DNA of 9,312 nt from Alphaproteobacteria bacterium (GCA_028284025.1 JANQSM010000222.1:1-9312); one strand, 5' to 3'. Shown: positions 1 to 7,383, counted from the stretch's first letter. A program made the numbers and translations. The notes: generated from the sequence alone by a model not told the origin.

Positions 1-1
1 G

Positions 2-673
2 TTGGATGCTCTTGATGCAGCAACATTAAACTATGCAGCTACCCTTATTTTATGTGCCCCAGTTGGAAGGTTTTTCCAGCAGAATGGCGGGAAGATTCGT
101 GCCCCCAATGCGCTGGATATCGGCTGTGGTGAGGGGGTTATGAGTGAAGCATTAGCCGAGCATGGCTTGAATGTAACGGCGATTGATCTTCAACCTTCTC
201 GTATTGGTGTTGAATATTTCTATGATAATCCTGCTTTTGGAAGACTGGAGTTTCAACAAGAAGATATTACAAGGATACCTGAGCATGCTATCCCTTGTCC
301 TTTAGACATAGTATATTCTCAACGCGCATTGCATTATTTTCCTCATAGTAAGGCCTCTGATTTAGTAGATAAGATTAATAGGCGTCTTGCGCCGACGGCA
401 GTTATTGCGGTTTCTGTGATGGGGACCCGTTGTCCCATTGTGAAGGGACTTCCCGGTATTAAAGAGCCATTAAACCATCGACACTTTAAACTTCCCAGGG
501 ATAGGGCCGAGAGGTGGAATATTGAGCGTAGAGTTTGTCCATATACAAAACAGGATCTGCGGAGACTTTTTGAGGGAGCTGACGTCTATCTAAAGGATGG
601 TAAAGTTCATGAAACTCGTTTTGGGATGCTAAAAGCAATCTTTATCAGGGATAGCATGGCTCAGGGCCGGTGA
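2..673 (+). CDS. Class I SAM-dependent methyltransferase (5' end probably outside window)
   Basis: Probably a cytoplasmic methyltransferase that uses S-adenosylmethionine; the substrate cannot be told. The visible 223 residues hold the glycine-rich SAM-binding motif I (ALDIGCGEG, about residues 37-45), the acidic end of the second strand (TAIDLQP, Asp62) that normally contacts the ribose hydroxyls, a following acidic motif (QQEDIT, Asp88) and a motif IV-like stretch (LDIVYSQRALHYF, about 101-113). The reading frame is open to the left edge. The TTG at base 2 is only the first possible start in view, and the true start may lie upstream. The C-terminal part (about 145-223) is basic and matches no substrate-recognition domain I know. 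The gene converges on the next one with 43 bases between the stops and no convincing terminator. The fold assignment is secure; any finer function would be a guess. Confidence 0.85.
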   Translation: MDALDAATLNYAATLILCAPVGRFFQQNGGKIRAPNALDIGCGEGVMSEALAEHGLNVTAIDLQPSRIGVEYFYDNPAFGRLEFQQEDITRIPEHAIPCPLDIVYSQRALHYFPHSKASDLVDKINRRLAPTAVIAVSVMGTRCPIVKGLPGIKEPLNHRHFKLPRDRAERWNIERRVCPYTKQDLRRLFEGADVYLKDGKVHETRFGMLKAIFIRDSMAQGR

Positions 674-716
674 CTATGAGATGGATCGTGCTTTACTGGT
701 ACCGGTTAAATATTAG

Positions 717-1628
717 TTATCTACTTTTACCATTCAAAAGTTGAGCAGACATTGTGATCGTCTCAGCAATCCCGATGGGTTTGTATGAGCCTTCTTCTTG
801 TTCAACCTGAATAACCTGGTAATACTCTGCCAGGTTGCGGACAATAACTACATTCGGGTGATCATCCAGAAAATCATGTAAATGTCCGCTGGCCATTACA
901 GCACTATGTAAAGAAGACACTACAAGCGTTTGGGTGTCTGTAATCGAGGCATAATCTGCTGTGATTGAGACTGCTGTACCATTTTCATCTTTTTTAATTT
1001 GAATATTAGATAGCAAGGCACCTTGATGAGGGAGTGCATTTGCTGGAGTTGTATCAACTGTTTGCAGGAAGGTTTCTTTATCATACATTGCCACGCGGTC
1101 TGGACCACTTGCTTTGTCACGAATGCCAATTCCTTCAACTTCCTTCCCAAGAGCCAGAAAGTTTCTTACTGCCTGGTCACCATAAACTTCAACCCTTTCT
1201 GACAATATTCTTCCTCTATCTTTTACAGGTAAGGATTTTAACTGTGCTGTAAAGGTAGATTTCCCATCTCCTGTAATCTCTATTTGTGCTTCTTCGATCA
1301 AATAAAAAGAATCAACATAAAATCGACCTTCCACTTTACCCGATGCAGCATCCATAAAAGAAGGGGTAAATACAAGATCAGGAATCATGTTATGATTTGA
1401 GTTCGGATTATAGAACCAGCTGTATTGATCTAGAATCGCCGGGCAATCAGTCTCTTTGTTAATTTGAAGGGTTGCCATCACCTCTTCTGAAAGGTGAAAT
1501 TTCTGAAGATTTAAAATATCCACTTGTGGCGGGTAGGGCAGAGAGGGAGCTTCAGGTTCTGCGGCATTTCCTGATAAGGCCGTCGCCCCTATAAGAATTG
1601 ATGCACCAAGAATCCCTTTTTTTCGCAT
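717..1628 (-). CDS. Exported protein of unknown function (303 aa)
   Basis: I do not recognise this family. The N-terminus is a typical Sec signal peptide: MRKK, a hydrophobic stretch to about residue 19, then a small-residue cleavage region near GNAA/EP (residues 20-25). There is no lipobox, so the mature protein of about 280 residues should be periplasmic or secreted. It has one cysteine (Cys62), no further membrane segment, and alternating hydrophobic and charged stretches (for example about 100-130 and 205-240) that suggest a beta-rich fold. A histidine-containing stretch lies at about 241-251 (HSAVMASGHLH). The ATG at 1626-1628 is supported by the signal peptide starting there and by a Shine-Dalgarno AGGAG at 1636-1640. 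A strong sigma70-like promoter precedes it, so it is probably expressed alone. It is divergent from the cysteine-rich protein gene; whether the two act together is not shown. Confidence 0.8.
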   Translation of the reverse strand: MRKKGILGASILIGATALSGNAAEPEAPSLPYPPQVDILNLQKFHLSEEVMATLQINKETDCPAILDQYSWFYNPNSNHNMIPDLVFTPSFMDAASGKVEGRFYVDSFYLIEEAQIEITGDGKSTFTAQLKSLPVKDRGRILSERVEVYGDQAVRNFLALGKEVEGIGIRDKASGPDRVAMYDKETFLQTVDTTPANALPHQGALLSNIQIKKDENGTAVSITADYASITDTQTLVVSSLHSAVMASGHLHDFLDDHPNVVIVRNLAEYYQVIQVEQEEGSYKPIGIAETITMSAQLLNGKSR

Positions 1629-1679
1629 GTCCTGTCTCCTGATATTGCCTGTTTGGCTAACAAAATTACTTTTGTATGA

Positions 1680-1708
1680 TTTATAATTATGCCAAGAAAT
1701 AAAGTCAA
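1680..1708 (-). promoter_or_regulatory. Sigma70-type promoter for the 303-aa exported protein
   Basis: On the minus strand, TTGACT (1703-1708) is followed by a 17-base spacer and TATAAA (1680-1685), each one base from the consensus boxes. Predicted transcription begins near 1673, giving a leader of about 45 bases that contains the AGGAG ribosome binding site. This is a motif match only. Confidence 0.65.
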
Positions 1709-1762
1709 GATAAATGATTTCTTTTACACATTAAATTAAATAAAGTTCTATGGATTTGCAAT

Positions 1763-1792
1763 TATATATGCTAAGTAACGCTATCATATATA
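1763..1792. repeat. Inverted repeat upstream of the cysteine-rich protein gene
   Basis: The arms TATATATG (1763-1770) and CATATATA (1785-1792) are perfect complements of 8 bases separated by 14 bases. The right arm ends 6 bases before the Shine-Dalgarno of the gene starting at 1810. It could be an operator or a leader hairpin, but the arms are simple AT sequence and a chance match in this AT-rich stretch is quite possible. I could not find a convincing plus-strand promoter nearby. Confidence 0.3.
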
Positions 1793-1809
1793 TTTTTTAG
1801 GAGCGCAAG

Positions 1810-2373
1810 ATGAAATACCTACCCCTTTATTTTTCTATTTTATTATTAACCTTTGTTCTTATTCCTCTTCAGTCACAGGCTGCTTCCAGTGCGTCTGATG
1901 ATGAGGTAATTGAGTTGGAAGTTACTTTGGATGACCGTGGTCCCCTGGCACAAATTTTAAATGTTGCCCCGGGCCATGCAGCACCTTCTGATTCATGTCA
2001 ATCAACTAATAATACTTACTGTACCTATCCGCAAAATTCGCATTGTGATAGGGTAAACCCACCTCCTGGAACACCAGCAAGTACTCCAATTTGTTATGAG
2101 TGTTCTTCTGAGTATGTTCAGAATGGACGCAATACAGGAACGCGTTACTATGCCACTTCTTGCTGTGCAACAGGCATATCAATTTCGATGTGTGCTCATT
2201 CTGCCAAGATAGATTCTCAGTACGCTTGTCGTGGATCGCATGGATTACTTCCAACAACCAGTGCTAATGGAACTGGGGAACCAATCGCGAATATCCTTAA
2301 CGAGCTATTGATCAATCATCTGGAAGAGGGTGAAACTTACAAAATCTCAATTGAGAAACGTAAGAAAAACTAG
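1810..2373 (+). CDS. Small exported cysteine-rich protein of unknown function (187 aa)
   Basis: No family is recognised. Residues 1-25 form a Sec signal peptide with a long hydrophobic core and a cleavage site near SQAA/SS. An acidic cysteine-free stretch follows (about 26-60, including DDEVIELEVTLDD). A cysteine-rich core spans about 63-140 and has nine cysteines (63, 71, 79, 95, 98, 118, 119, 128, 140), including a CxxC at 95-98 and an adjacent pair at 118-119. The tail (141-187) has no cysteine and ends in a basic run. Several structural disulfides are likely after export, and the odd number leaves one cysteine unpaired or free for a partner or metal. The ATG is well supported by AGGAG at 1799-1803 and by the signal peptide. 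A terminator follows the stop closely, so this is probably a single-gene unit. A secreted structural, binding or toxin-like role is possible but not shown. Confidence 0.8.
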   Translation: MKYLPLYFSILLLTFVLIPLQSQAASSASDDEVIELEVTLDDRGPLAQILNVAPGHAAPSDSCQSTNNTYCTYPQNSHCDRVNPPPGTPASTPICYECSSEYVQNGRNTGTRYYATSCCATGISISMCAHSAKIDSQYACRGSHGLLPTTSANGTGEPIANILNELLINHLEEGETYKISIEKRKKN

Positions 2374-2390
2374 ATAAAATCTCTTTTTCT

Positions 2391-2430
2391 TAAAAGCGGT
2401 CCCAGGCTTCAAAACCTGGGGCCGTTTTTA
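2391..2430. terminator. Rho-independent terminator, probably bidirectional
   Basis: A 10-base-pair stem with one G-T pair is formed by CGGTCCCAGG (2397-2406) and CCTGGGGCCG (2415-2424), with an 8-base loop. It is flanked by AAAA on the left (2392-2395) and TTTTT on the right (2425-2429). It should stop transcription of the cysteine-rich protein gene (+) and, with a shorter U tract, of the signalling operon (-). The minus-strand kinase stop codon (2428-2430) lies inside its flank. Confidence 0.8.
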
Positions 2431-4686
2431 TTGTAGACTGCTTAAGAAAGATTCCACCCTTGAGAGCTCTGTTTTTATTGAAGAGAGCATGATATTCTTT
2501 TCATCTGCGTTACCTTCGCAATTCGATTCCGCTTCCTTACAAAACTCAGATAATTTTGCTGCGCCAAGATTGGCAGAAGCACCTTTTAATTTATGAGCAG
2601 CCGCACGCCATTCATTACTTTCTCCCGAACCAAGGGTAGATTCAAGTTTGGTAATGGATTCTTCCGCCTGGGAGAAGAAGATGTCAAAAATAATTTTTTC
2701 CTCTTCCTGGTCCCCATCTGTAAACATGCGTAAGTGCTCCAGATCAACAGGACTTTCACTATTATCCTGATTTTGTAATGCGTCAGATTCGTTTGCCAAA
2801 CCTTCTTCATCTTTGGTTTCGGTGATTCCACTGCCCATTTCTTCAGGCAAGTGTTTGGCAATAATTTGAGACAACCGTGAGGGATCAATCGGCTTACTGA
2901 TATAATCATCCATACCAATTTTCAGGCATTTTTCCTGAGCACCCCGCATTGCATCTGCTGTTAAAGCAATAATTGGTACATGGCCTCCGGTTTGTTTCTC
3001 ATTTTCTCGGATGATTTGGGTGGCTTCCAGCCCGTCCATTTCCGGCATTTGGCAATCCATCAATACAAAATGGAAATCTGCATCTTGCAAGGCATCAATC
3101 GCTTGCTTCCCGTTGTAAGCTTCGGTGATTTGTTCAATTCCAAGCTTGATAAGTAACTTTTTGGCGAAAAGTAGGTTAATCGGATGATCATCAACCAACA
3201 GTACTTTTGAACCAGGGTAAAATACATCAGATTTAGGTGTATATGTGTTTTGTTCTTCCTCATCTGTTTCAATCTTTTCAATCACTTCAAACGGAATCTT
3301 AAACCAGAAAGTAGATCCTTGACCTTCAATACTTTCTACTCCAATTGTTCCGTCCATCATCTCGACAAGATTCTTGGTAATAGCAAGCCCAAGTCCTGTG
3401 CCGCCAAACTTACGTGCAGTCGAAGTGTCAGCTTGTGTAAATTTATTGAAAATTAAATCCAGCTTGTCTTCAGAGATTCCGATACCTGTATCCTCCACCC
3501 GAAAATGAACAGTTGTTTTCTCCCCTTCTTTTTTTGCTGAAATATCAATATTGATTTGCCCGTTTTCTGTAAATTTAATGGCATTTCCAATCAGGTTATT
3601 CAAAATTTGCTGTAAGCGGGAATAGTCCCCTACAACATTCTTTGGCATCACAGGGCTGGTATTTACATTAATTGTGTTCCCTTTGCGGGCTGCCAAAGTT
3701 GAAAGTAGGTCTACCGTTTCGTCAATTAGGGATCTTAACTTGAATGGAATATTTTCAAGCGTTAATTCGCCTGCTTCAATTTTTGAAAAATCCAGCAGAT
3801 CATTTAAAAGTGTCAAAAGATTTTGGCCTGATTTATGGACAGCAGAAGCAAACTCTTTTTGTTCTGTATTTAATTTACTTTCGACTAAAAGTCCTGAAAG
3901 GCCAACAATACCATTCATTGGTGTGCGTAACTCATGACTCATATTTGCAAGAAATTGCGTTTTAGACTCTGATGCCTGGTTGGCGCGATCACGCTCTTTC
4001 TTCAGATTCTGCTGTGCGTTTTGAATTAAAAAGCGCATGGCTTCAAACCGTCTAATCAGGCGACCGATTTCATCTTCCTTCGGGTTGGGTAATTGAACAT
4101 CATAGATACCGTTGGCCATTTTGAAAGCTGCATCAGCTAGCAGGCCAGATGGACGGATCACATAGTGCTGAAGATAAAAATATAGGAACATTGCAAAGGT
4201 GATGAGTCCTCCACTGACCAACATGAAAAGATTCATGGCTTCTTTTTCTATTCTGGTCGCTATAGGGGCAAAGTCATAGACCAGAATAATCTTCCCAAGG
4301 ATAATATCGTCCAACATGATTGACTGTGTTAAGACATGCACTGTAGAAGAGGGCTGAGGAATGGCTTTTTCTTCAAAAGGATAAACAGGCATACCATCCT
4401 TATTAAAAAGAAAAACATCAACCCAGTTCTGGTTATGACTTTTTATATTTTCCAGATTGTCATAAATATTAGAAAGTTGGTTTTCAAGGATTAGTGGAAT
4501 TAAACCCTCTCCCACACTTTTAAGGGTATTTTCAACATTGCCTGTAATTTGTTCCTTGGAATAATTTATGGATTGTGGCACCCAAAAATACAGCCCATAA
4601 AGAATAATTGTGATGATAATTAAAATCAGCGGGCTGAAAATTTTGACTTTCAGGCTGCAAATTTTTTCTTTAAAATTTATCTGCAT
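2428..4686 (-). CDS. Hybrid sensor histidine kinase with receiver and HPt domains (752 aa)
   Basis: An inner-membrane sensor kinase that carries a whole phosphorelay in one chain. The domains are: a transmembrane segment (about 16-35); a periplasmic sensor region of about 115 residues (36-150) with no clear PAS or other known sensor signature; a second transmembrane segment (about 151-172); HAMP (about 173-226, DEIG at 205-208); HisKA with phospho-acceptor His251 (MSHELRTP); HATPase_c with N-box asparagines 363, 364 and 368, G1 DTGIGIS and G2 GGTGLGLAI; a receiver with acidic Asp499-Asp500, phospho-acceptor Asp544 and Lys598; and a C-terminal HPt with His698 (AAHKLKGASANLG). All catalytic residues appear intact. 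The ATG overlaps the upstream binding-protein gene by 17 bases and has a strong AGGAGG site, which suggests coupled translation. The binding protein is the likely ligand sensor, as in TorT-TorS or LuxP-LuxQ (an analogy, not a homology claim). The HPt could pass phosphate to the two upstream response regulators. Confidence 0.93.
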   Translation of the reverse strand: MQINFKEKICSLKVKIFSPLILIIITIILYGLYFWVPQSINYSKEQITGNVENTLKSVGEGLIPLILENQLSNIYDNLENIKSHNQNWVDVFLFNKDGMPVYPFEEKAIPQPSSTVHVLTQSIMLDDIILGKIILVYDFAPIATRIEKEAMNLFMLVSGGLITFAMFLYFYLQHYVIRPSGLLADAAFKMANGIYDVQLPNPKEDEIGRLIRRFEAMRFLIQNAQQNLKKERDRANQASESKTQFLANMSHELRTPMNGIVGLSGLLVESKLNTEQKEFASAVHKSGQNLLTLLNDLLDFSKIEAGELTLENIPFKLRSLIDETVDLLSTLAARKGNTINVNTSPVMPKNVVGDYSRLQQILNNLIGNAIKFTENGQINIDISAKKEGEKTTVHFRVEDTGIGISEDKLDLIFNKFTQADTSTARKFGGTGLGLAITKNLVEMMDGTIGVESIEGQGSTFWFKIPFEVIEKIETDEEEQNTYTPKSDVFYPGSKVLLVDDHPINLLFAKKLLIKLGIEQITEAYNGKQAIDALQDADFHFVLMDCQMPEMDGLEATQIIRENEKQTGGHVPIIALTADAMRGAQEKCLKIGMDDYISKPIDPSRLSQIIAKHLPEEMGSGITETKDEEGLANESDALQNQDNSESPVDLEHLRMFTDGDQEEEKIIFDIFFSQAEESITKLESTLGSGESNEWRAAAHKLKGASANLGAAKLSEFCKEAESNCEGNADEKNIMLSSIKTELSRVESFLSSLQ

Positions 4687-5533
4687 CCGTCCCTCCTAAA
4701 AATTCCTGTAAACCAAGTTTGCGCAGGTCCTCATACTCTGAAAGGCTGGATTTAACCGGCGCTTTCATAGGGATATCTGCAAATAGATTCGGATGATCTT
4801 GCGCAATTTCCAACAAAGCCTGCTGTACTTTGTTCATAAAAGCCTGTTCAACACGTGGGTGCGCAACAACTGGATGCGAATTCACCGGCATGGTTTCGTA
4901 GATCACCTTCAGGCTATCTTTAATGAAATCTTCTTGTCCATCCAGAGTACGTGCAACGCCCCCACCGGCCGCCACAAGTTTTTTTCCAACGTGCAAGTAA
5001 ACAGAGCTATGGGTTTTGACATAAAGCGGATGGATTTTCAGGTTATGTTTTTTGGCTAATTCTGCCCGCATTAGAAGGGAGGCCCCCAGAGCGTTTGGTG
5101 ATGGAAAAGCAAGCGTTTGTCCATCTAGCTCTGTAACATCATTAATTTTACTATCTTTATGAACAACCAGAATGCCTTTTAGTTTCCGGGATGAAGATCG
5201 TAGAATCGGAAAATACCCTTGTGCATCGTTGGCCATAATTGAGTGATATGGATTCATATATGCAAAATCAAACTTACCAGCCTGGAAGTCTTGCTCAAAT
5301 TCTTTAATATCTTTGTTGCCGTAATAAGTGAACTGGCAGCCAGTTTTTTGTGTTAGAAGATCTGCGATTGGTTGCCAGATGCTATGTAATCGACGTTGTT
5401 CAAACTGTGGAACAACACCTAGAGAACACTCTTTTGGTGAATCGGCCAATGTTGTAGACGACCCAAAAATCGTAAGAAAAATGAGTATAGTCAGAGGCAA
5501 GATATTTCTAAATTTTTGTGCCGAATACAACAT
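4670..5533 (-). CDS. PhnD-like periplasmic substrate-binding protein (287 aa)
   Basis: A periplasmic binding protein of the broad phosphate/phosphite/phosphonate-binding group (PhnD-like, Pfam PF12974). Residues 1-30 form a Sec signal peptide, cleaved near TTLA/DS, without a lipobox. The mature part opens with a first strand typical of the family (LGVVPQFEQRRL, about 38-49), then FDFAYMNPYHSIM (88-100), the hinge region GQTLAFPSPNALGASLL (138-154) and HSSVYLHVGKKLVAAGGG (175-192). Cys36 and Cys66 could form a disulfide. The ligand cannot be read from the sequence, and phosphonate should not be assumed because the family is diverse. No ABC permease or ATPase gene lies next to it. Instead it starts 22 bases after a response regulator gene and overlaps the kinase gene by 17 bases, which points to a sensing role. 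The ATG has AAGGA about 10 bases upstream and the signal peptide begins there. Confidence 0.85.
   Translation of the reverse strand: MLYSAQKFRNILPLTILIFLTIFGSSTTLADSPKECSLGVVPQFEQRRLHSIWQPIADLLTQKTGCQFTYYGNKDIKEFEQDFQAGKFDFAYMNPYHSIMANDAQGYFPILRSSSRKLKGILVVHKDSKINDVTELDGQTLAFPSPNALGASLLMRAELAKKHNLKIHPLYVKTHSSVYLHVGKKLVAAGGGVARTLDGQEDFIKDSLKVIYETMPVNSHPVVAHPRVEQAFMNKVQQALLEIAQDHPNLFADIPMKAPVKSSLSEYEDLRKLGLQEFLGGTDADKF
4691..4697 (-). promoter_or_regulatory. Ribosome binding site for the kinase inside the binding-protein gene
   Basis: Read on the minus strand this is AGGAGGG, a near-perfect Shine-Dalgarno, 4 bases before the kinase ATG (4684-4686). It lies within the last codons of the binding-protein gene, which ends at 4670. 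It fixes the kinase start and supports coupled expression of the two proteins. Confidence 0.7.
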
Positions 5534-5555
5534 TGGTATTGATTCCTTATAATTA

Positions 5556-6431
5556 TTAAGCTGCGTTTTTCTGTTCTTTTACCTGATCAAGGTAATGGAA
5601 TAACCGGTCTTTATTGAAAGGCTTGGGAATAAAACCTTGTGCACCTGATTCCATCGCCGTGACAATATTTTCCATGTAGCTGTTGCCGCTGAACATAACG
5701 ACATAAGCATTCGGGTCACATTCCACTAACTTGCGCAGAACGCTGTAACCGTCTGAGTTAGGCAGACCAATGTCTAGAAATACAATGTCTGGAGCATGGC
5801 TGACATAGCGTGCCAGAGCTTCATGAGCATCGGCTGCGGTAATCAGGCTAAATTGATCTTTCAAGGAATTCGAAACAATCCGCCGGGTCATTGGGTCGTC
5901 TTCTACCAGAAGCACATTGATTTTCTCACGGGTGTAACGTTCTTCCAGGATTTGCTCAAAGTTTTCACTCATTAGCATAATTTCTGAGAATTCTGCATCT
6001 GTGCCGTCATCATTCCAGCCTGTGCGCTGCTGAAGATTGATGTCTGAGAAATCAACCTTGTTTTCAACCAGGGAAACAAATACTTGCCCGCTTGCATGTA
6101 AGGCATAGGCCGGAATAGGTGTTTCTTTTGCTAGCAGGTGACTGAACGTCTGTTGGGTCTGGTGACCAACATCGCGTACATATTCAAGCGTTGTGTTGCA
6201 GCAAAGTATAAAAAGATCTTTGTCATTCACAAAATAAATTGATCCATCAACGCTTTGTAGCATAAGTTTAAGGTGATTGATTACTTCCCCAACTTCCAGA
6301 TCAGTTGGGTCATGTTTTTGTTTAAAGCCCACATGCAGGGCGAACCATTTTTGCCAACTTGCTGGGTCTTTGGCGACACATTGAACAAGTCTTCTTAATT
6401 CTGGTTTTGCATCATATAGTTCTATTTTCAT
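5556..6431 (-). CDS. Response regulator with C-terminal receiver and unknown N-terminal domain (291 aa)
   Basis: The C-terminal half (about 171-287) is a complete CheY-like receiver: VLLVEDD with Glu177, Asp178 and Asp179, phospho-acceptor Asp220 (APDIVFLDI), a Ser at the switch position (Ser248, MFSGN), and Lys270 before Pro. The N-terminal 160 residues resemble no output domain I know. They match the same region of the next regulator (6463-7359): both begin MKI, have a WxxxF/WxxxY-like stretch near residue 30, and carry DG-x-x-Y followed by D-hydrophobic-hydrophobic-hydrophobic-L at about 62-76. Having the receiver at the C-terminus and lacking a DNA-binding domain are both unusual. The protein is probably cytoplasmic and receives phosphate from the kinase HPt encoded two genes downstream; this is inferred from the operon. 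The ATG has AAAGGAAAGG about 10 bases upstream. The gene follows its paralogue after 31 bases. Confidence 0.88.
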   Translation of the reverse strand: MKIELYDAKPELRRLVQCVAKDPASWQKWFALHVGFKQKHDPTDLEVGEVINHLKLMLQSVDGSIYFVNDKDLFILCCNTTLEYVRDVGHQTQQTFSHLLAKETPIPAYALHASGQVFVSLVENKVDFSDINLQQRTGWNDDGTDAEFSEIMLMSENFEQILEERYTREKINVLLVEDDPMTRRIVSNSLKDQFSLITAADAHEALARYVSHAPDIVFLDIGLPNSDGYSVLRKLVECDPNAYVVMFSGNSYMENIVTAMESGAQGFIPKPFNKDRLFHYLDQVKEQKNAA

Positions 6432-6462
6432 TTTTCAGTGCCTTTCCTTTTAATCTAAGTTT

Positions 6463-7359
6463 CTAGTTAGGATGATGAGAAATTGTATTTTCCAGCTTTT
6501 GCTTTTTGCGCTGGGTGATGTATTGAATTAGTTTTTCCTTTGTGAAGGGTTTGCCGATAAACCCTTTTGCACCGTTCTGCAAAGCACGTGTAATTCCCTG
6601 TTTGGTACTATTTCCGCTTAACATTACGATGTAAGATTGATCATCATGTTTCATGATTTCTTCCAGAATATCTAAGCCGTTCATATCAGGCAGATTGATA
6701 TCCAGGAATACAATATCGGGGGCATTTAGCATATAAGAAGACAAGGCAGTATGGCCGTCACCTGCTTGCAACACCTTATAATCTGGCCCTAGGGTATTTG
6801 TGATCAGTCGACGGGTGAAAAGGTCATCTTCCACAATTAAAATGACTGGCCTGTCGCGACAATCACGATCTGTTTTTGCACGCTCAAACGCTTTGGGATT
6901 AAACTGAAACACTTTGCGCATGGCCTGCTGCGCATTTACGCGTTGTTCGTCATTCAAATAGCTGATTTTTTTGGTAATCAAAGTTTTCAGGTCCTTGTGT
7001 TGGCGACTTAGGTCAAGGAGCTGAAAGACTTCTGTTGCTGTTCCATCTGGCAATTGATTGGCAAGTGTTGGCAGCAGTACGGTGCCTTGCTCGCGGATTT
7101 TATTCATCATATGGGTGGCATTTCCCTGGAACAGGACGATAATGTCACCGTCTTCACAAATGTACACATTACCATCTTCATTGTGGAATAGATCTTTGAA
7201 GAAGTTAGCGATAATTTGATTGCGTCGGCTTTGTTCTATAGTGTCAGATGACTTGGTTTGGTTTTTAATATAAATGGCTCGCCAGTAAGTGGAGTTTCCT
7301 TCAATACTTTCCAGAATATCTTTCAAATAAATTTCTGCGGCGGTTATAAATATTTTCAT
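6463..7359 (-). CDS. Response regulator with C-terminal receiver, paralogue of its neighbour (298 aa)
   Basis: This is the first gene of the probable signalling operon. The receiver (about 171-285) is complete: ILIVEDD with Glu177, Asp178 and Asp179, phospho-acceptor Asp220 (APDIVFLDI), Ser248 (MLSGN) and Lys270 (GKPF). These residue numbers equal those of the downstream paralogue, so the two proteins align almost without gaps over the receiver and probably arose by tandem duplication. The N-terminal 160 residues are the same unknown domain, with HNEDGNVYICEDGDIIVLF at about 59-77. That stretch faintly recalls the middle of a degenerate GGDEF-type fold, but no GGDEF or active-site signature is present. 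A linker with basic residues (about 150-170) joins the halves. There is no DNA-binding domain. The ATG is preceded by GAGG at 7369-7372, and a sigma54-type promoter candidate lies immediately upstream. Confidence 0.88.
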   Translation of the reverse strand: MKIFITAAEIYLKDILESIEGNSTYWRAIYIKNQTKSSDTIEQSRRNQIIANFFKDLFHNEDGNVYICEDGDIIVLFQGNATHMMNKIREQGTVLLPTLANQLPDGTATEVFQLLDLSRQHKDLKTLITKKISYLNDEQRVNAQQAMRKVFQFNPKAFERAKTDRDCRDRPVILIVEDDLFTRRLITNTLGPDYKVLQAGDGHTALSSYMLNAPDIVFLDINLPDMNGLDILEEIMKHDDQSYIVMLSGNSTKQGITRALQNGAKGFIGKPFTKEKLIQYITQRKKQKLENTISHHPN

Positions 7360-7383
7360 TTTCTAATTCCTCGCTGGTAAAGC

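Noticed and set aside
674..716. Near-palindrome ACTGGTACCGGT between the methyltransferase gene and the exported protein gene as a terminator.
   Set aside because: The stem has no loop, is only 6 base pairs and is not followed by a T run.
1731..1739. TTAAATTAA as a CtrA-type site before the cysteine-rich protein gene.
   Set aside because: CtrA sites need two TTAA halves separated by 7 bases; here they are one base apart in generally AT-rich DNA.
1756..1787. TTGCAA (1756-1761) and TATCAT (1782-1787) as a promoter for the cysteine-rich protein gene.
   Set aside because: The spacer is 20 bases, too long for an ordinary sigma70 promoter, and no better pair was found.
3674..3937. Plus-strand open frames inside the kinase gene, and similar frames opposite or within other genes (for example 1034-1252, 4793-5059, 8146-8430).
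   Set aside because: They lie wholly within well-supported genes in other frames and show no recognisable domain or conserved motif.
4670..5533. Calling the binding protein PhnD, a phosphonate transporter component.
   Set aside because: The family is broad, no phn transport or C-P lyase genes are present, and the kinase overlap favours a sensory role.
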